Source: Bacteroidota bacterium
GTDB taxonomy: Bacteria > Bacteroidota > Bacteroidia > Bacteroidales > F082
Direction: 5' to 3'
Length of the DNA: 64,000 bases
NCBI GenBank assembly: GCA_009773165.1
Contig: WOUZ01000001.1
Coordinates: forward strand, 806,001 to 870,000
How positions within the stretch are numbered: the first letter of the stretch is position 1; each line of letters opens with the position of its first letter. The notes under the pieces were generated by a model. That model made no database searches. It saw nothing but the letters and a program-made list of their open reading frames with translations, and was not told the DNA's origin. A program made the translations under genes and the position numbers. Shown here piece after piece: positions 26,081-34,411 of this stretch.

Positions 26081-27070
26081 ATGGAGCAGATGAAGAGCTT
26101 TATTCAACAAATGAATCACCTGGGAAGCGAAGGGATACCTTTTCTTTTTGTGATTGATTTTGATCAGAATAATCCGTTAATCATTCCCTTGAAAGAAGTT
26201 GACAGTCAGCAGATCATGTATGAAATCGGAGGATCAGGCAATATAACAACTTCAAATTTTACACTTCGTGATGATGTTCAGTTTGAACTCCATGACCCTT
26301 CCTTCGAAATATATGAAAAGGCCTTCAATGAGGTGATGTGGCATCTAAAAAGGGGCGATTCCTACCTGCTTAATCTCACGCAATCCATTAATGTTTCGAC
26401 CAATCTTTCGCTTGCTGACATATTTCTGCTCAGCAGTGCTAAGTATAAATTATGTCTACCGGAACAGTTTGTTGTTTTTTCTCCTGAACCTTTCGTGCAT
26501 ATCTCCGAAGGTATTATCAGAAGTCACCCGATGAAAGGTACCATTGATGCAATGCTGCCTGATGCCGAAAAACGCCTTTTGGACGATCCAAAAGAGCTGG
26601 CAGAACACTACACCATTGTTGATTTGTTGCGCAACGACCTGAATATGGTTTCACAAAAAGTTAGGGTGAACCGCTTTAGGTATGTGGAAGAAATCCACAC
26701 TCACCGCGGGCGACTTTTGCAAACAAGCTCCGATATCAGTGGCATTCTTCCGAACGACTATCAGCAGCATTTGGGGGATATTATGGCACGACTTCTTCCG
26801 GCAGGTTCTGTTTCGGGCGCACCAAAGAAGAAAACGGTCGAAATTATCCATTCGGCTGAAAACTACGAACGCGGTTTTTATACGGGTGTTTTTGGTGTTT
26901 TTGACGGCAGGAAGTTGGATAGTGCTGTGATGATACGCTTTATTGAAAAAACAGCCAATGGATTGGTATTCAAGGCTGGAGGAGGCATCACTGTAAACAG
27001 TCGTATTGAAGATGAGTACCACGAAATGTTACAGAAAGTGTATCTTCCTCTACATCGGAAAATGGAATGA
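26081..27070 (+). CDS. pabB: Aminodeoxychorismate synthase component I
   Basis: 329 residues from ATG at 26081 (an in-frame GTG is five codons upstream but lies in the -7 box). It is a chorismate-binding enzyme with the motifs YLLNLTQSI, EPFVHISEGIIRSHPMKGTID, ELAEHYTIVDLLRNDLNMVS, RGRLLQTSSDISGILP, LLPAGSVSGAPKKKTVEIIH and RIEDEYHEMLQKV. It makes 4-amino-4-deoxychorismate for folate synthesis. It is shorter than E. coli PabB (about 450) at the N-terminus, common in Bacteroidetes. No glutamine-amidotransferase (PabA) is in the window. The pabC-like gene follows 103 bases later. Confidence 0.93.
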   Translation: MEQMKSFIQQMNHLGSEGIPFLFVIDFDQNNPLIIPLKEVDSQQIMYEIGGSGNITTSNFTLRDDVQFELHDPSFEIYEKAFNEVMWHLKRGDSYLLNLTQSINVSTNLSLADIFLLSSAKYKLCLPEQFVVFSPEPFVHISEGIIRSHPMKGTIDAMLPDAEKRLLDDPKELAEHYTIVDLLRNDLNMVSQKVRVNRFRYVEEIHTHRGRLLQTSSDISGILPNDYQQHLGDIMARLLPAGSVSGAPKKKTVEIIHSAENYERGFYTGVFGVFDGRKLDSAVMIRFIEKTANGLVFKAGGGITVNSRIEDEYHEMLQKVYLPLHRKME

Positions 27071-27173
27071 CACATGAGGAAGTCAACGTTAATTCCTGGT
27101 TTTATCGCAAGAATTTTTTTAGAACAAACAGGTATCCTTGTTGGAAGTAAGGCATAATTTGAAGAGCAGCAGA

Positions 27174-27794
27174 ATGAACAATCAAGAGTTTCCTTTTTTT
27201 GAAAGTATACGGCTCGAAAATGGGTGTTTTCATCTGCTTGATTTGCACGAGCAACGCATCCGCCGCACTCAGCAACAGACATATGGTCAATATTCAGCAA
27301 CAAATCTTAAGCACTACCTCTCGAATTTCGAACACCCTGCTACCGGACTTTTTAAATGCAGGTTAAGGTATGGCGTTGCTTTCGACCGTCCGGAATTTAG
27401 TTCTTACCACCCAAAATCTGTCAGCAGCTTGCAAATGGTTATTGCTGATGAGCTCAATTACAGCTTAAAATATGATGACCGCAGCGGGATCGACTTTCTT
27501 TTTCAACAGCGTGACACCTGCGATGATATCTTAATCATTCGTAATGGTTTTGTGACAGATACCTCCTATTGCAATATCGTTTTTTTTAATGGTAAAGAAT
27601 GGCTTACCCCTGCATTTCCTTTACTTGAAGGAGTACAAAGGTCATTTTTGATTCAATTGGGAATCATTCGTCCTGTTCAGATATCACACAAAGATGTTGC
27701 ACATTTCCAGAGTTTTAAACTTATCAACGCGATGATTTCCTGGGATTCGGCTACCGAAAGAGCCATATCTGAGATTCGGTTTCCAATAGATTGA
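27174..27794 (+). CDS. Aminotransferase class IV, likely aminodeoxychorismate lyase
   Basis: 206 residues from ATG at 27174 (frame open from 27138). Fold-IV PLP enzyme: FFESIRLENG at the start, ARG-rich LLDLHEQRIRRTQQQ, the PLP lysine probably in GLFKCRLRYGV, and RNGFVTDTSYCNIVFFNGKEWLTPAFPLLEGVQRSFL matching the class IV signature EVTEGSxSNIF. Next to pabB it probably converts aminodeoxychorismate to p-aminobenzoate (PabC role). A branched-chain or D-amino acid aminotransferase role is less likely given its short length. Confidence 0.85.
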   Translation: MNNQEFPFFESIRLENGCFHLLDLHEQRIRRTQQQTYGQYSATNLKHYLSNFEHPATGLFKCRLRYGVAFDRPEFSSYHPKSVSSLQMVIADELNYSLKYDDRSGIDFLFQQRDTCDDILIIRNGFVTDTSYCNIVFFNGKEWLTPAFPLLEGVQRSFLIQLGIIRPVQISHKDVAHFQSFKLINAMISWDSATERAISEIRFPID

Positions 27795-27888
27795 TAAACA
27801 CATTTTTCTTCAATACCAGTCTGAAATTGTGTGTTCATGAGGTCTTATTTTTGGGCTAATTGCGTATTTTTACAAAAAATTTATACAA

Positions 27889-30051
27889 ATGAGAAAGCTA
27901 ATGATTGTTTTCAGCCTTGCTTTGCTCACACTAAAAGTGAGTGTTGCCGGCGAGGGGATGTGGATTCCCATGTTATTGCAGCAGTTGAATGAGAAAGAGA
28001 TGCAGGCTATGGGTATGCGCATCACAGCTGAAGATATTTACTCGATCAACAAGTCGAGTCTGAAAGATGCCATCGTGCTTTTTGGACGGGGATGTACAGG
28101 CGAGATTGTTTCGGATCAGGGTTTGTTGCTTACTAACCACCACTGTGGTTTTGGGCAGATTCAGAAACACAGCAGCCTCGAACACGACTACCTCACCAAC
28201 GGATTTTGGGCTATGGACAAATCAGAGGAGCTGCCAAATCCAGGTCTCACTGTCACGATGCTCATGAAAATGGAAGACGTTTCGATGGCCGTTATGAAAG
28301 ACGTTTTGAACGATATGACCGAGCAGCAACGGACAGCCAAAATCAATGAAGCGATACGTTCACTGGTCGAAAAAGCCGGTAAGGAAAGTGGACTCGATGT
28401 TTCTGTGAGGAGCTTTTATCACGGCAACCAGTACTATTTGTTATATAATCAGGTTTTTAAAGATATCAGGCTTGTAGGAGCACCACCTTCCAACATTGGA
28501 AAATTTGGTGGTGATACCGACAACTGGATGTGGCCCCGTCATACCGGCGATTTTTCTGTATTCCGCATTTATGTTGGAAAAGATGGCAAACCTGCTGAAT
28601 ATCATCCAGATAATGTTCCTTATATACCAGCTTATCATCTTCCTATTTCGCTTAAAGGAGTGGAAGAAGGTGATTTTACCTTTGTTTTTGGATATCCTGC
28701 CCGCACCAATCAGTACCTGCCATCCCATGCCGTTGAGCTTACTACAGAGTTTTCCAACCCTCAAAAGGTAAATCTGCGAGGCACGCGTCTCGACATTTTT
28801 AAGAAATATTCCAACAGCGATCCCAACGTGCGTATACAATACGCTGCCAAAGATGCAGGTGTTGCCAACGCATGGAAAAAGATGATTGGCGAAAGTAAAG
28901 GCATTCGTCGCCTCAATGGCATTGAGCGCAAACATGAATTAGAGAAAGAATTTATGCAGTGGGCCAAAGCCGATGCAGCTTTCAGCAAAGCTTACACAGG
29001 ATTGCTGCCGGCTTTTGAGGCTAATTATAAAGAGTTGAAGCCGTTAACATTAGCCAATGATTATATCGCAGAATGCGGATTGGGCGTTGAGTTGATCCGT
29101 TTTGCAGGTCAGTTTAGGCCTCTTTTGGAAGAAGCTAGCAAAGCCAATCCCGATAAAGAAAAACTGAAGGAATTATCTTCGAAAATGAAAACACAAGCAG
29201 ATGACTTTTTCAAAGATTATCACCAGCCACTTGATGAAGAAGTTGCACGTGCCTTATTCCGAATGTATCTAAGCAATCAACCGGAAAACTTCAGACCCGA
29301 TTTCCTGAAGCTGATAACTACAAAGTATAAAGGAAATGTGGATGCATTTGTTGACTTCCTTTACAACAAAAGCTTGTTTACTTCGTCAGCTAAACTGAAC
29401 GAACTCATGACAGATTTTTCAGTAAAAAAGTCAAAAGCCATTGAAAAAGACCCTGCCTATATGAGTTTCATGAGTATGAGGTCTTTTTTTGAAAAGAACT
29501 TGCAGCAACCACTTCAGCGGCTCAATGCTTCCAACGACAGCCTTCAAAGGATTTACATGCGAGGTTTGATGGATATGCAGGCAAACAAACGTTTTTATCC
29601 CGATGCCAACTTTACCCTGCGCGTCACCTATGGAAAAGTAGAAGGCTATCAGCCGGCCGATGCTGTTTATTACAACCATTACACCACCCTTTCGGGTATC
29701 ATGGAAAAGGAAGACCCTGCCATTTATGATTATGTTGTGGAGGAAAAGCTGAAAGAATTGTATCTGGCAGGCGACTATGGTGATTATGCTGATGCTTTTG
29801 GTGAGATGCGGGTGGCTTTTGCGGCCTCCAACCATACCACAGGAGGAAATTCGGGAAGTCCTGTTCTTAACGCTGACGGACAAATGGTAGGCATCAATTT
29901 CGACAGGTGCTGGGAAGGGACCATGAGCGATCTCATGTATGACCCTGCTGTAAGTCGCAATATATCAGCCGATATTCGTTATGTGTTGTTTATTATCGAT
30001 AAGTTTGCCGGAGCAGGACATCTGGTGGATGAGATGACACTTATTCGCTGA
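27889..30051 (+). CDS. dpp11: Asp/Glu-specific dipeptidyl peptidase 11 (S46 family)
   Basis: 720 residues with a signal peptide (IVFSLALLTLKVSVAG). Catalytic His85 (LTNHHCGFGQ), Asp221 in NWMWPRHTGDF, and Ser655 in TGGNSGSPVLNADG. Arg673 (GINFDRCWEGTM) is the residue that sets DPP11 preference for Asp/Glu at P1, where DPP7 has Gly; the length and all numbering agree with Porphyromonas gingivalis DPP11. It cleaves dipeptides from peptide N-termini in the periplasm. This points to peptide use as nutrient. Confidence 0.94.
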   Translation: MRKLMIVFSLALLTLKVSVAGEGMWIPMLLQQLNEKEMQAMGMRITAEDIYSINKSSLKDAIVLFGRGCTGEIVSDQGLLLTNHHCGFGQIQKHSSLEHDYLTNGFWAMDKSEELPNPGLTVTMLMKMEDVSMAVMKDVLNDMTEQQRTAKINEAIRSLVEKAGKESGLDVSVRSFYHGNQYYLLYNQVFKDIRLVGAPPSNIGKFGGDTDNWMWPRHTGDFSVFRIYVGKDGKPAEYHPDNVPYIPAYHLPISLKGVEEGDFTFVFGYPARTNQYLPSHAVELTTEFSNPQKVNLRGTRLDIFKKYSNSDPNVRIQYAAKDAGVANAWKKMIGESKGIRRLNGIERKHELEKEFMQWAKADAAFSKAYTGLLPAFEANYKELKPLTLANDYIAECGLGVELIRFAGQFRPLLEEASKANPDKEKLKELSSKMKTQADDFFKDYHQPLDEEVARALFRMYLSNQPENFRPDFLKLITTKYKGNVDAFVDFLYNKSLFTSSAKLNELMTDFSVKKSKAIEKDPAYMSFMSMRSFFEKNLQQPLQRLNASNDSLQRIYMRGLMDMQANKRFYPDANFTLRVTYGKVEGYQPADAVYYNHYTTLSGIMEKEDPAIYDYVVEEKLKELYLAGDYGDYADAFGEMRVAFAASNHTTGGNSGSPVLNADGQMVGINFDRCWEGTMSDLMYDPAVSRNISADIRYVLFIIDKFAGAGHLVDEMTLIR

Positions 30052-30270
30052 AAATAATGTGAATGCATTAATTCACGATGTAAAAGTTGCCCGGAAATCT
30101 TCATTTAGAAGATAAGATTACTCACTTTTATCATAAGCAGAATGACTGCTTTTATGAAAAAACTAGTTAATGCATTATTATTCATGTCGTTATTTAACGA
30201 TTTCTTCAATTTACTGGATTGTACTGACAGTGTAAAAATGCTTTTTCTGAATATCTGAACGTAAACATAC

Positions 30271-31635
30271 ATGAAAACAAAAACCATCTTTTTCTGTCGC
30301 AGTTGTGGCAATGAATCACCTAAATGGGTTGGCAAATGCCCCTCATGTGGTGAATGGAACTCTTATGCCGAGGAAACGCTTGTTACAGGCAAGGCAGGAA
30401 AACCAGCCGGTCAAAGTCGTTATGGAGAGCGACCACAGCCACTTCTTGTGAAAGATATCGTTTCGGAAAAGGAAACCCGCATCAACCTTCAAAGTACCGA
30501 ACTCAACAGGGTTTTGGGTGGTGGCTTGGTTCCGGGGTCGTTGGTACTTATTGGTGGAGAGCCTGGAATTGGGAAATCAACCTTGATGCTTCAGGTTGCA
30601 TTGGCACTCGAAAACAGAAAGATACTGTATGTTTCGGGAGAAGAGAGTCAGCAGCAGATTAAGATGCGGGCCGAACGCATTGGAATAAAAAACGAAAATT
30701 GTTACATCCTCACCGAAACCGATACGCAGCAAATTATACATCATGTGGGGCAGCTGCAGCCTGAGATTATCATCATCGATTCGATACAGACGCTTCATAC
30801 CGAGCAGGTTGAGGCCACAGCAGGTAGCATCTCACAAATAAGGGAGAGTGCTGCCGAGATGAACAAACTGGCTAAAACAACCCATATCCCTGTGGTTCTT
30901 ATCGGTCATATTACTAAGGACGGCAGCATTGCAGGACCAAAGATACTGGAACATATGGTGGATGCTGTCATTCAATTTGAGGGCGACCGTCATTACGGCT
31001 TCCGGATTCTGCGTGCTGTTAAAAACCGTTTTGGCTCTGCCTCTGAGCTGGGAATTTTCGAGATGCATGCCAACGGACTGCGCGAAGTGACAAATCCCAG
31101 CGAGATACTGTTGTCGCAACGCGAAGAAAATGTGAGCGGAGTTGCTATTTCAGCCATGGTAGAAGGGCTTCGTCCGATGCTCATCGAGACGCAAGCCTTG
31201 GTGAGCACAGCCGCTTATGGGACACCACAGCGGTCGGGAACCGGCTTCGACCTGCGCCGACTCAATATGTTGTTGGCGGTACTTGAAAAAAGAGCCGGTT
31301 TCAGGTTAAGTTCTAAAGATGTTTTTTTGAATATCGCCGGTGGGTTGCGTGTCGACGACCCGGCAATAGACATGGCGGTGATTGCCGCCATCCTTTCGTC
31401 AGCTGAAGACATCCCAATCAGCAGCAAAACAGCCTTTGCCGCCGAGGTAGGCCTTTCAGGCGAGATACGTGCGGTCAATCGCATAGAAGCACGTATCTCT
31501 GAGGCAGATAAATTGGGTTTTGAACGTATTTTCATCTCCAAATTCAATTCCAAAGGTCTCGATCAGCATAAATTCCAGATTGAGATCGTGCCGGTTACAT
31601 CTGTCAACAAGCTTTTTGCAGGATTGTTTGGATAA
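30271..31635 (+). CDS. radA: DNA repair protein RadA/Sms
   Basis: 454 residues. C4 zinc finger (Cys9, Cys12, Cys23, Cys26), Walker A GGEPGIGKST (95-104), the RadA-specific KNRFG motif in RAVKNRFGSASELGIFEM, and a C-terminal Lon-protease-like domain (GGLRVDDPAIDMAVIAAILSS). RadA is a DnaB-like helicase that extends D-loops and processes recombination intermediates. It is transcribed alone; the 219-base gap to dpp11 shows nothing recognisable. Confidence 0.97.
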   Translation: MKTKTIFFCRSCGNESPKWVGKCPSCGEWNSYAEETLVTGKAGKPAGQSRYGERPQPLLVKDIVSEKETRINLQSTELNRVLGGGLVPGSLVLIGGEPGIGKSTLMLQVALALENRKILYVSGEESQQQIKMRAERIGIKNENCYILTETDTQQIIHHVGQLQPEIIIIDSIQTLHTEQVEATAGSISQIRESAAEMNKLAKTTHIPVVLIGHITKDGSIAGPKILEHMVDAVIQFEGDRHYGFRILRAVKNRFGSASELGIFEMHANGLREVTNPSEILLSQREENVSGVAISAMVEGLRPMLIETQALVSTAAYGTPQRSGTGFDLRRLNMLLAVLEKRAGFRLSSKDVFLNIAGGLRVDDPAIDMAVIAAILSSAEDIPISSKTAFAAEVGLSGEIRAVNRIEARISEADKLGFERIFISKFNSKGLDQHKFQIEIVPVTSVNKLFAGLFG

Positions 31636-31769
31636 GCCAGATTGAGTGTAAGGTGTTGGGTGATTTGAAATCAGGTCTCAAGAATGTTTAAGGTTCAAAG
31701 TTCAAGTCTGAAATTTTTTTAAACACGGAGGGCGCAGAAGGTTGACACAATACTATACCCGGCATACAA

Positions 31770-31799
31770 AAAAGACCTCCTGTTCAAGGGAGGTCTTTT
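31770..31799. terminator. Hairpin terminator, 11-bp perfect stem
   Basis: AAAAGACCTCC and GGAGGTCTTTT pair around an eight-base loop, 20 bases downstream of the stop of the repeat protein at 31821. Flanking A- and T-runs let it work in both directions, so it may also end transcripts from radA. Confidence 0.85.
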
Positions 31800-31820
31800 G
31801 AACCAAAACAAGCGCTGAAA

Positions 31821-33566
31821 TTATTGTTTAATCAATTTTATTTTATTTATCTGTGAACCTTGCTGGATTACAGCAAAATAAACGCCACTATTGTAATCTG
31901 ACATATTTATTTCTAAGGTATTTAAGCCTTCGTTTGCCTGATTTACAACTTCATAAACAAGACTACCCATTAGATTATATAAACCAATAGTGTAATTTTC
32001 TGTACTTGTGGTATTAAAAGTTATCACTGTTTGATTGTTTATCGGATTAGGGAAAGCACTCACTTCCGTCAATGATACATTCTCATTGTCTGGCAAGGTT
32101 TCAATCGTTTTCAACCTATAGGTTTCCACGGATAAACCCCTGGAATTTGCCAAAGTTGTAAAAGTTAAAGGTGAGATGTAACCAGTCCAGTATCCATCAC
32201 AAATTGTATTTATTTCCCAGGTATATTCCGTTTGAGGTGTCATGAAAGTTAAGCTCGCTGCATTGGTCAAATTTGCAAAAACATATTTATACTGCTGCGT
32301 TCCGGTTGGAAAATAGCGAACCCATGTGTATCCTGAAAGACCTTCCCAACTGACATCGGCAGTTGTGGATGTAATATTTGCAGCGATTTGATTAATTGGT
32401 TCACAAACTACTGTATTTTCGAGAGTTGTAAAACTTTGTGCCCAACCATAATCAGTCCATACTCCGTTGCAAACAATTTTTAAATCCCATGTATAATCAG
32501 TTAATGCTGAAAGATATAAAAGATTAACGCTATTTGCAGAAGGAACATATCTGTATCTATAATTGGTTGTTCCGGTAGGATAATACCTTACTCTGGCAGG
32601 GCCCGTGCCTTCCCAGCTAATCTCTGCAGAATGTGCTGTAATGTTGAAAGAAAGCTGATTTACAGGTTCACAAACAACAGTATCTATAAGCGTTGTAAAG
32701 GTTTGTGTCCAGTCATAGGAAGTCCACATACCATCACAGAAGGTTTTAATATCCCAGGTATATGCTGTTTCGTCGGTCAAAAAATTCAATGTTACATTGT
32801 TGGCTGTATACGCATTCCGGTATTTGTAATTGGTAGTTCCTGAGGGATAATACCTAACAACGGTAGTTCCGGTTAAGCCTTCCCAACTGAGATGAACAGA
32901 ATGAGCAGTAATTTCTGATGCAAGCTGGTTTGAAGGTTCACAAATAACGCTGCTTGAAGTGGTAGTAAAAGTTTGAGGCCAGTTGTATGCAGTCCAGAAG
33001 CCATTGCACTTAGTACTTATTTCCCATATATATTCAGTTTCAGAAAGTAAAAAATTCAATGTTACTTCGCTATTATCAAAAGCATTCTTGTATTTGTAGT
33101 TGGTAGTACCACTGGGATAGTACCTTACTCTGCTTCGCTCTGTCAGCCCTTCCCAACTGATTTTGGCAGTGTGAGCTGTAATGTCAAATGAAGTTTGATT
33201 AACCGGTTCGCAATTAACAACATCAGCAAGTGTTGAAAAATTACTAGCCCAGCCGTAACCTGTCCAAACACCATCACAGAAAGTGTTGATTTCCCAGGTA
33301 TATGCTGTTTCTGAAAGTAAATTATTCAGGTTTGTCATGTTCGAGGTGTTGGCAAACCGATATTTGTAGTTTGTCGTTCCGGTAGGATAATAGCGCACCC
33401 ATACCGGAGCTGTAATACCATCCCAACTCAAGGCAGCAGAATGCGCCCCAATGTTGGAGGCAAGTTGGTTACTTGGTTCGCATGAAGATTGTGCACGCAG
33501 ACTCAGGCTCATAAAAAGCACTAAAACAAATACTGTTGAAGTGAGTAAGGTAAATTTTTTCATCAT
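31821..33566 (-). CDS. T9SS-exported protein with five fibronectin-like repeats
   Basis: 581 residues. Signal peptide ending LRAQ, then five consecutive repeats of about 90 residues, each starting CEPxNQ and holding SWEG, VRYYPxGTTNYKY, a WxIxTxCxGxWTxY segment and FTTL. Two cysteines per repeat (repeat start and CxGxW) could form a disulfide. The C-terminal 80 residues (AFPNPINNQTVITF to KIKLIKQ) are a T9SS sorting domain. The architecture is that of a surface adhesin or binder; no catalytic motif is visible. It is flanked by a terminator and has no operon partner. Confidence 0.88.
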   Translation of the reverse strand: MMKKFTLLTSTVFVLVLFMSLSLRAQSSCEPSNQLASNIGAHSAALSWDGITAPVWVRYYPTGTTNYKYRFANTSNMTNLNNLLSETAYTWEINTFCDGVWTGYGWASNFSTLADVVNCEPVNQTSFDITAHTAKISWEGLTERSRVRYYPSGTTNYKYKNAFDNSEVTLNFLLSETEYIWEISTKCNGFWTAYNWPQTFTTTSSSVICEPSNQLASEITAHSVHLSWEGLTGTTVVRYYPSGTTNYKYRNAYTANNVTLNFLTDETAYTWDIKTFCDGMWTSYDWTQTFTTLIDTVVCEPVNQLSFNITAHSAEISWEGTGPARVRYYPTGTTNYRYRYVPSANSVNLLYLSALTDYTWDLKIVCNGVWTDYGWAQSFTTLENTVVCEPINQIAANITSTTADVSWEGLSGYTWVRYFPTGTQQYKYVFANLTNAASLTFMTPQTEYTWEINTICDGYWTGYISPLTFTTLANSRGLSVETYRLKTIETLPDNENVSLTEVSAFPNPINNQTVITFNTTSTENYTIGLYNLMGSLVYEVVNQANEGLNTLEINMSDYNSGVYFAVIQQGSQINKIKLIKQ

Positions 33567-34039
33567 CGTTTAAATTGAATTGATTTAAATTGAATTTAAG
33601 ATTTTATTAAACGCAGTAAACTCTCCCAAAAGTAAAGTAATGTAACAAGAGTTGTGTTATAAAATTTGATATAAATGGTATGATTTTAATAATTAATTTG
33701 AGACGACTCAATAAAGATCACTTTTGGCCGATAAAAGGTGAAAGTAGGAAGGCTGTGAACTGTTCCGATCTCTTTTGTGGTATTGTTTTTACCACAAAAC
33801 TTATAATAATTGATGAAAACTTCAATTTTTAAAAATCGATTTTCGGATAGCAAGCTGAGCCTTAGCATTAAAGGCAGTTTCAGATTCTGAAGTTCAATTT
33901 GATCATAACCAGAAGTTAATCGTTGCGATTGTAACCCTTCGCCTAAAGACAGAGCGCTGACAGGTGTTACAGACATGTGACCTCTCCGTGGTCATTACGC
34001 CAATTTACAGGTATTTTAAATAAGCTGTAAAGTATCTAT

Positions 34040-34344
34040 TTTCTTCTTTAAATAGGGTTCTCTGCTCCTTCATTTCGAATTTTCCCAATGCACAGCAACT
34101 ATTTCCCTATCCATGCCATAATAGTAACCTGCTCTATCTCGATGATTATTTCAACGACAAACCTGATGAAAAAAGTTGGAAGTTACTGACTTTCAACAAC
34201 TGGTATCAGCGTTTTGATGATGGTGTTTACAATGAGTCAAAGCCGATCGTAAGAGACTCAACGCCAATAATTGCTTTACCAGGGGTTGGAAATTTACCAA
34301 TCAAGGCAAGATTTAAAGTTCACTGCACGGTCTTGTATATTTAA
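34040..34344 (+). pseudogene. Possible start-less gene fragment
   Basis: The frame ending at TAA 34342-34344 reads through with protein-like composition (SNLLYLDDYFNDKPDEKS, TFNNWYQRFDDGVYNESK), but no ATG, GTG or upstream TTG is in frame, so it is either a truncated remnant or chance. The left limit is approximate. The family is not recognised. Confidence 0.3.
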
Positions 34345-34352
34345 CTTTTTGA

Positions 34353-34385
34353 TTGCATGAGGCAAACCAAAACGCATTAATTTTG
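34353..34385 (+). promoter_or_regulatory. Promoter TTG-N22-TAATTTTG before the antiporter
   Basis: TTG at 34353-34355 and the -7 box at 34378-34385, 26 bases before the ATG at 34412. Spacing fits the Bacteroidetes sigma consensus. Confidence 0.6.
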
Positions 34386-34411
34386 TTCATATTTTTAAAA
34401 CCGGGATACCT

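Larger units (their letters stand above)
33567..34411. other. 845-bp gap with a decayed coding remnant
   Basis: No convincing intact gene. On the plus strand one frame stays open for about 100 codons to a stop at 34342-34344 (including LLYLDDYFNDKP and WYQRFDDGVYNESKPI) but lacks any early start codon. A 96-residue minus ORF at 33686-33976 has no recognisable domain. The promoter of the antiporter is at its right end. Confidence 0.5.

Noticed and set aside
33686-33976. 96-codon minus-strand ORF
   Set aside because: No domain, no promoter or operon context, and lies in a decayed stretch; kept only as part of the gap description.
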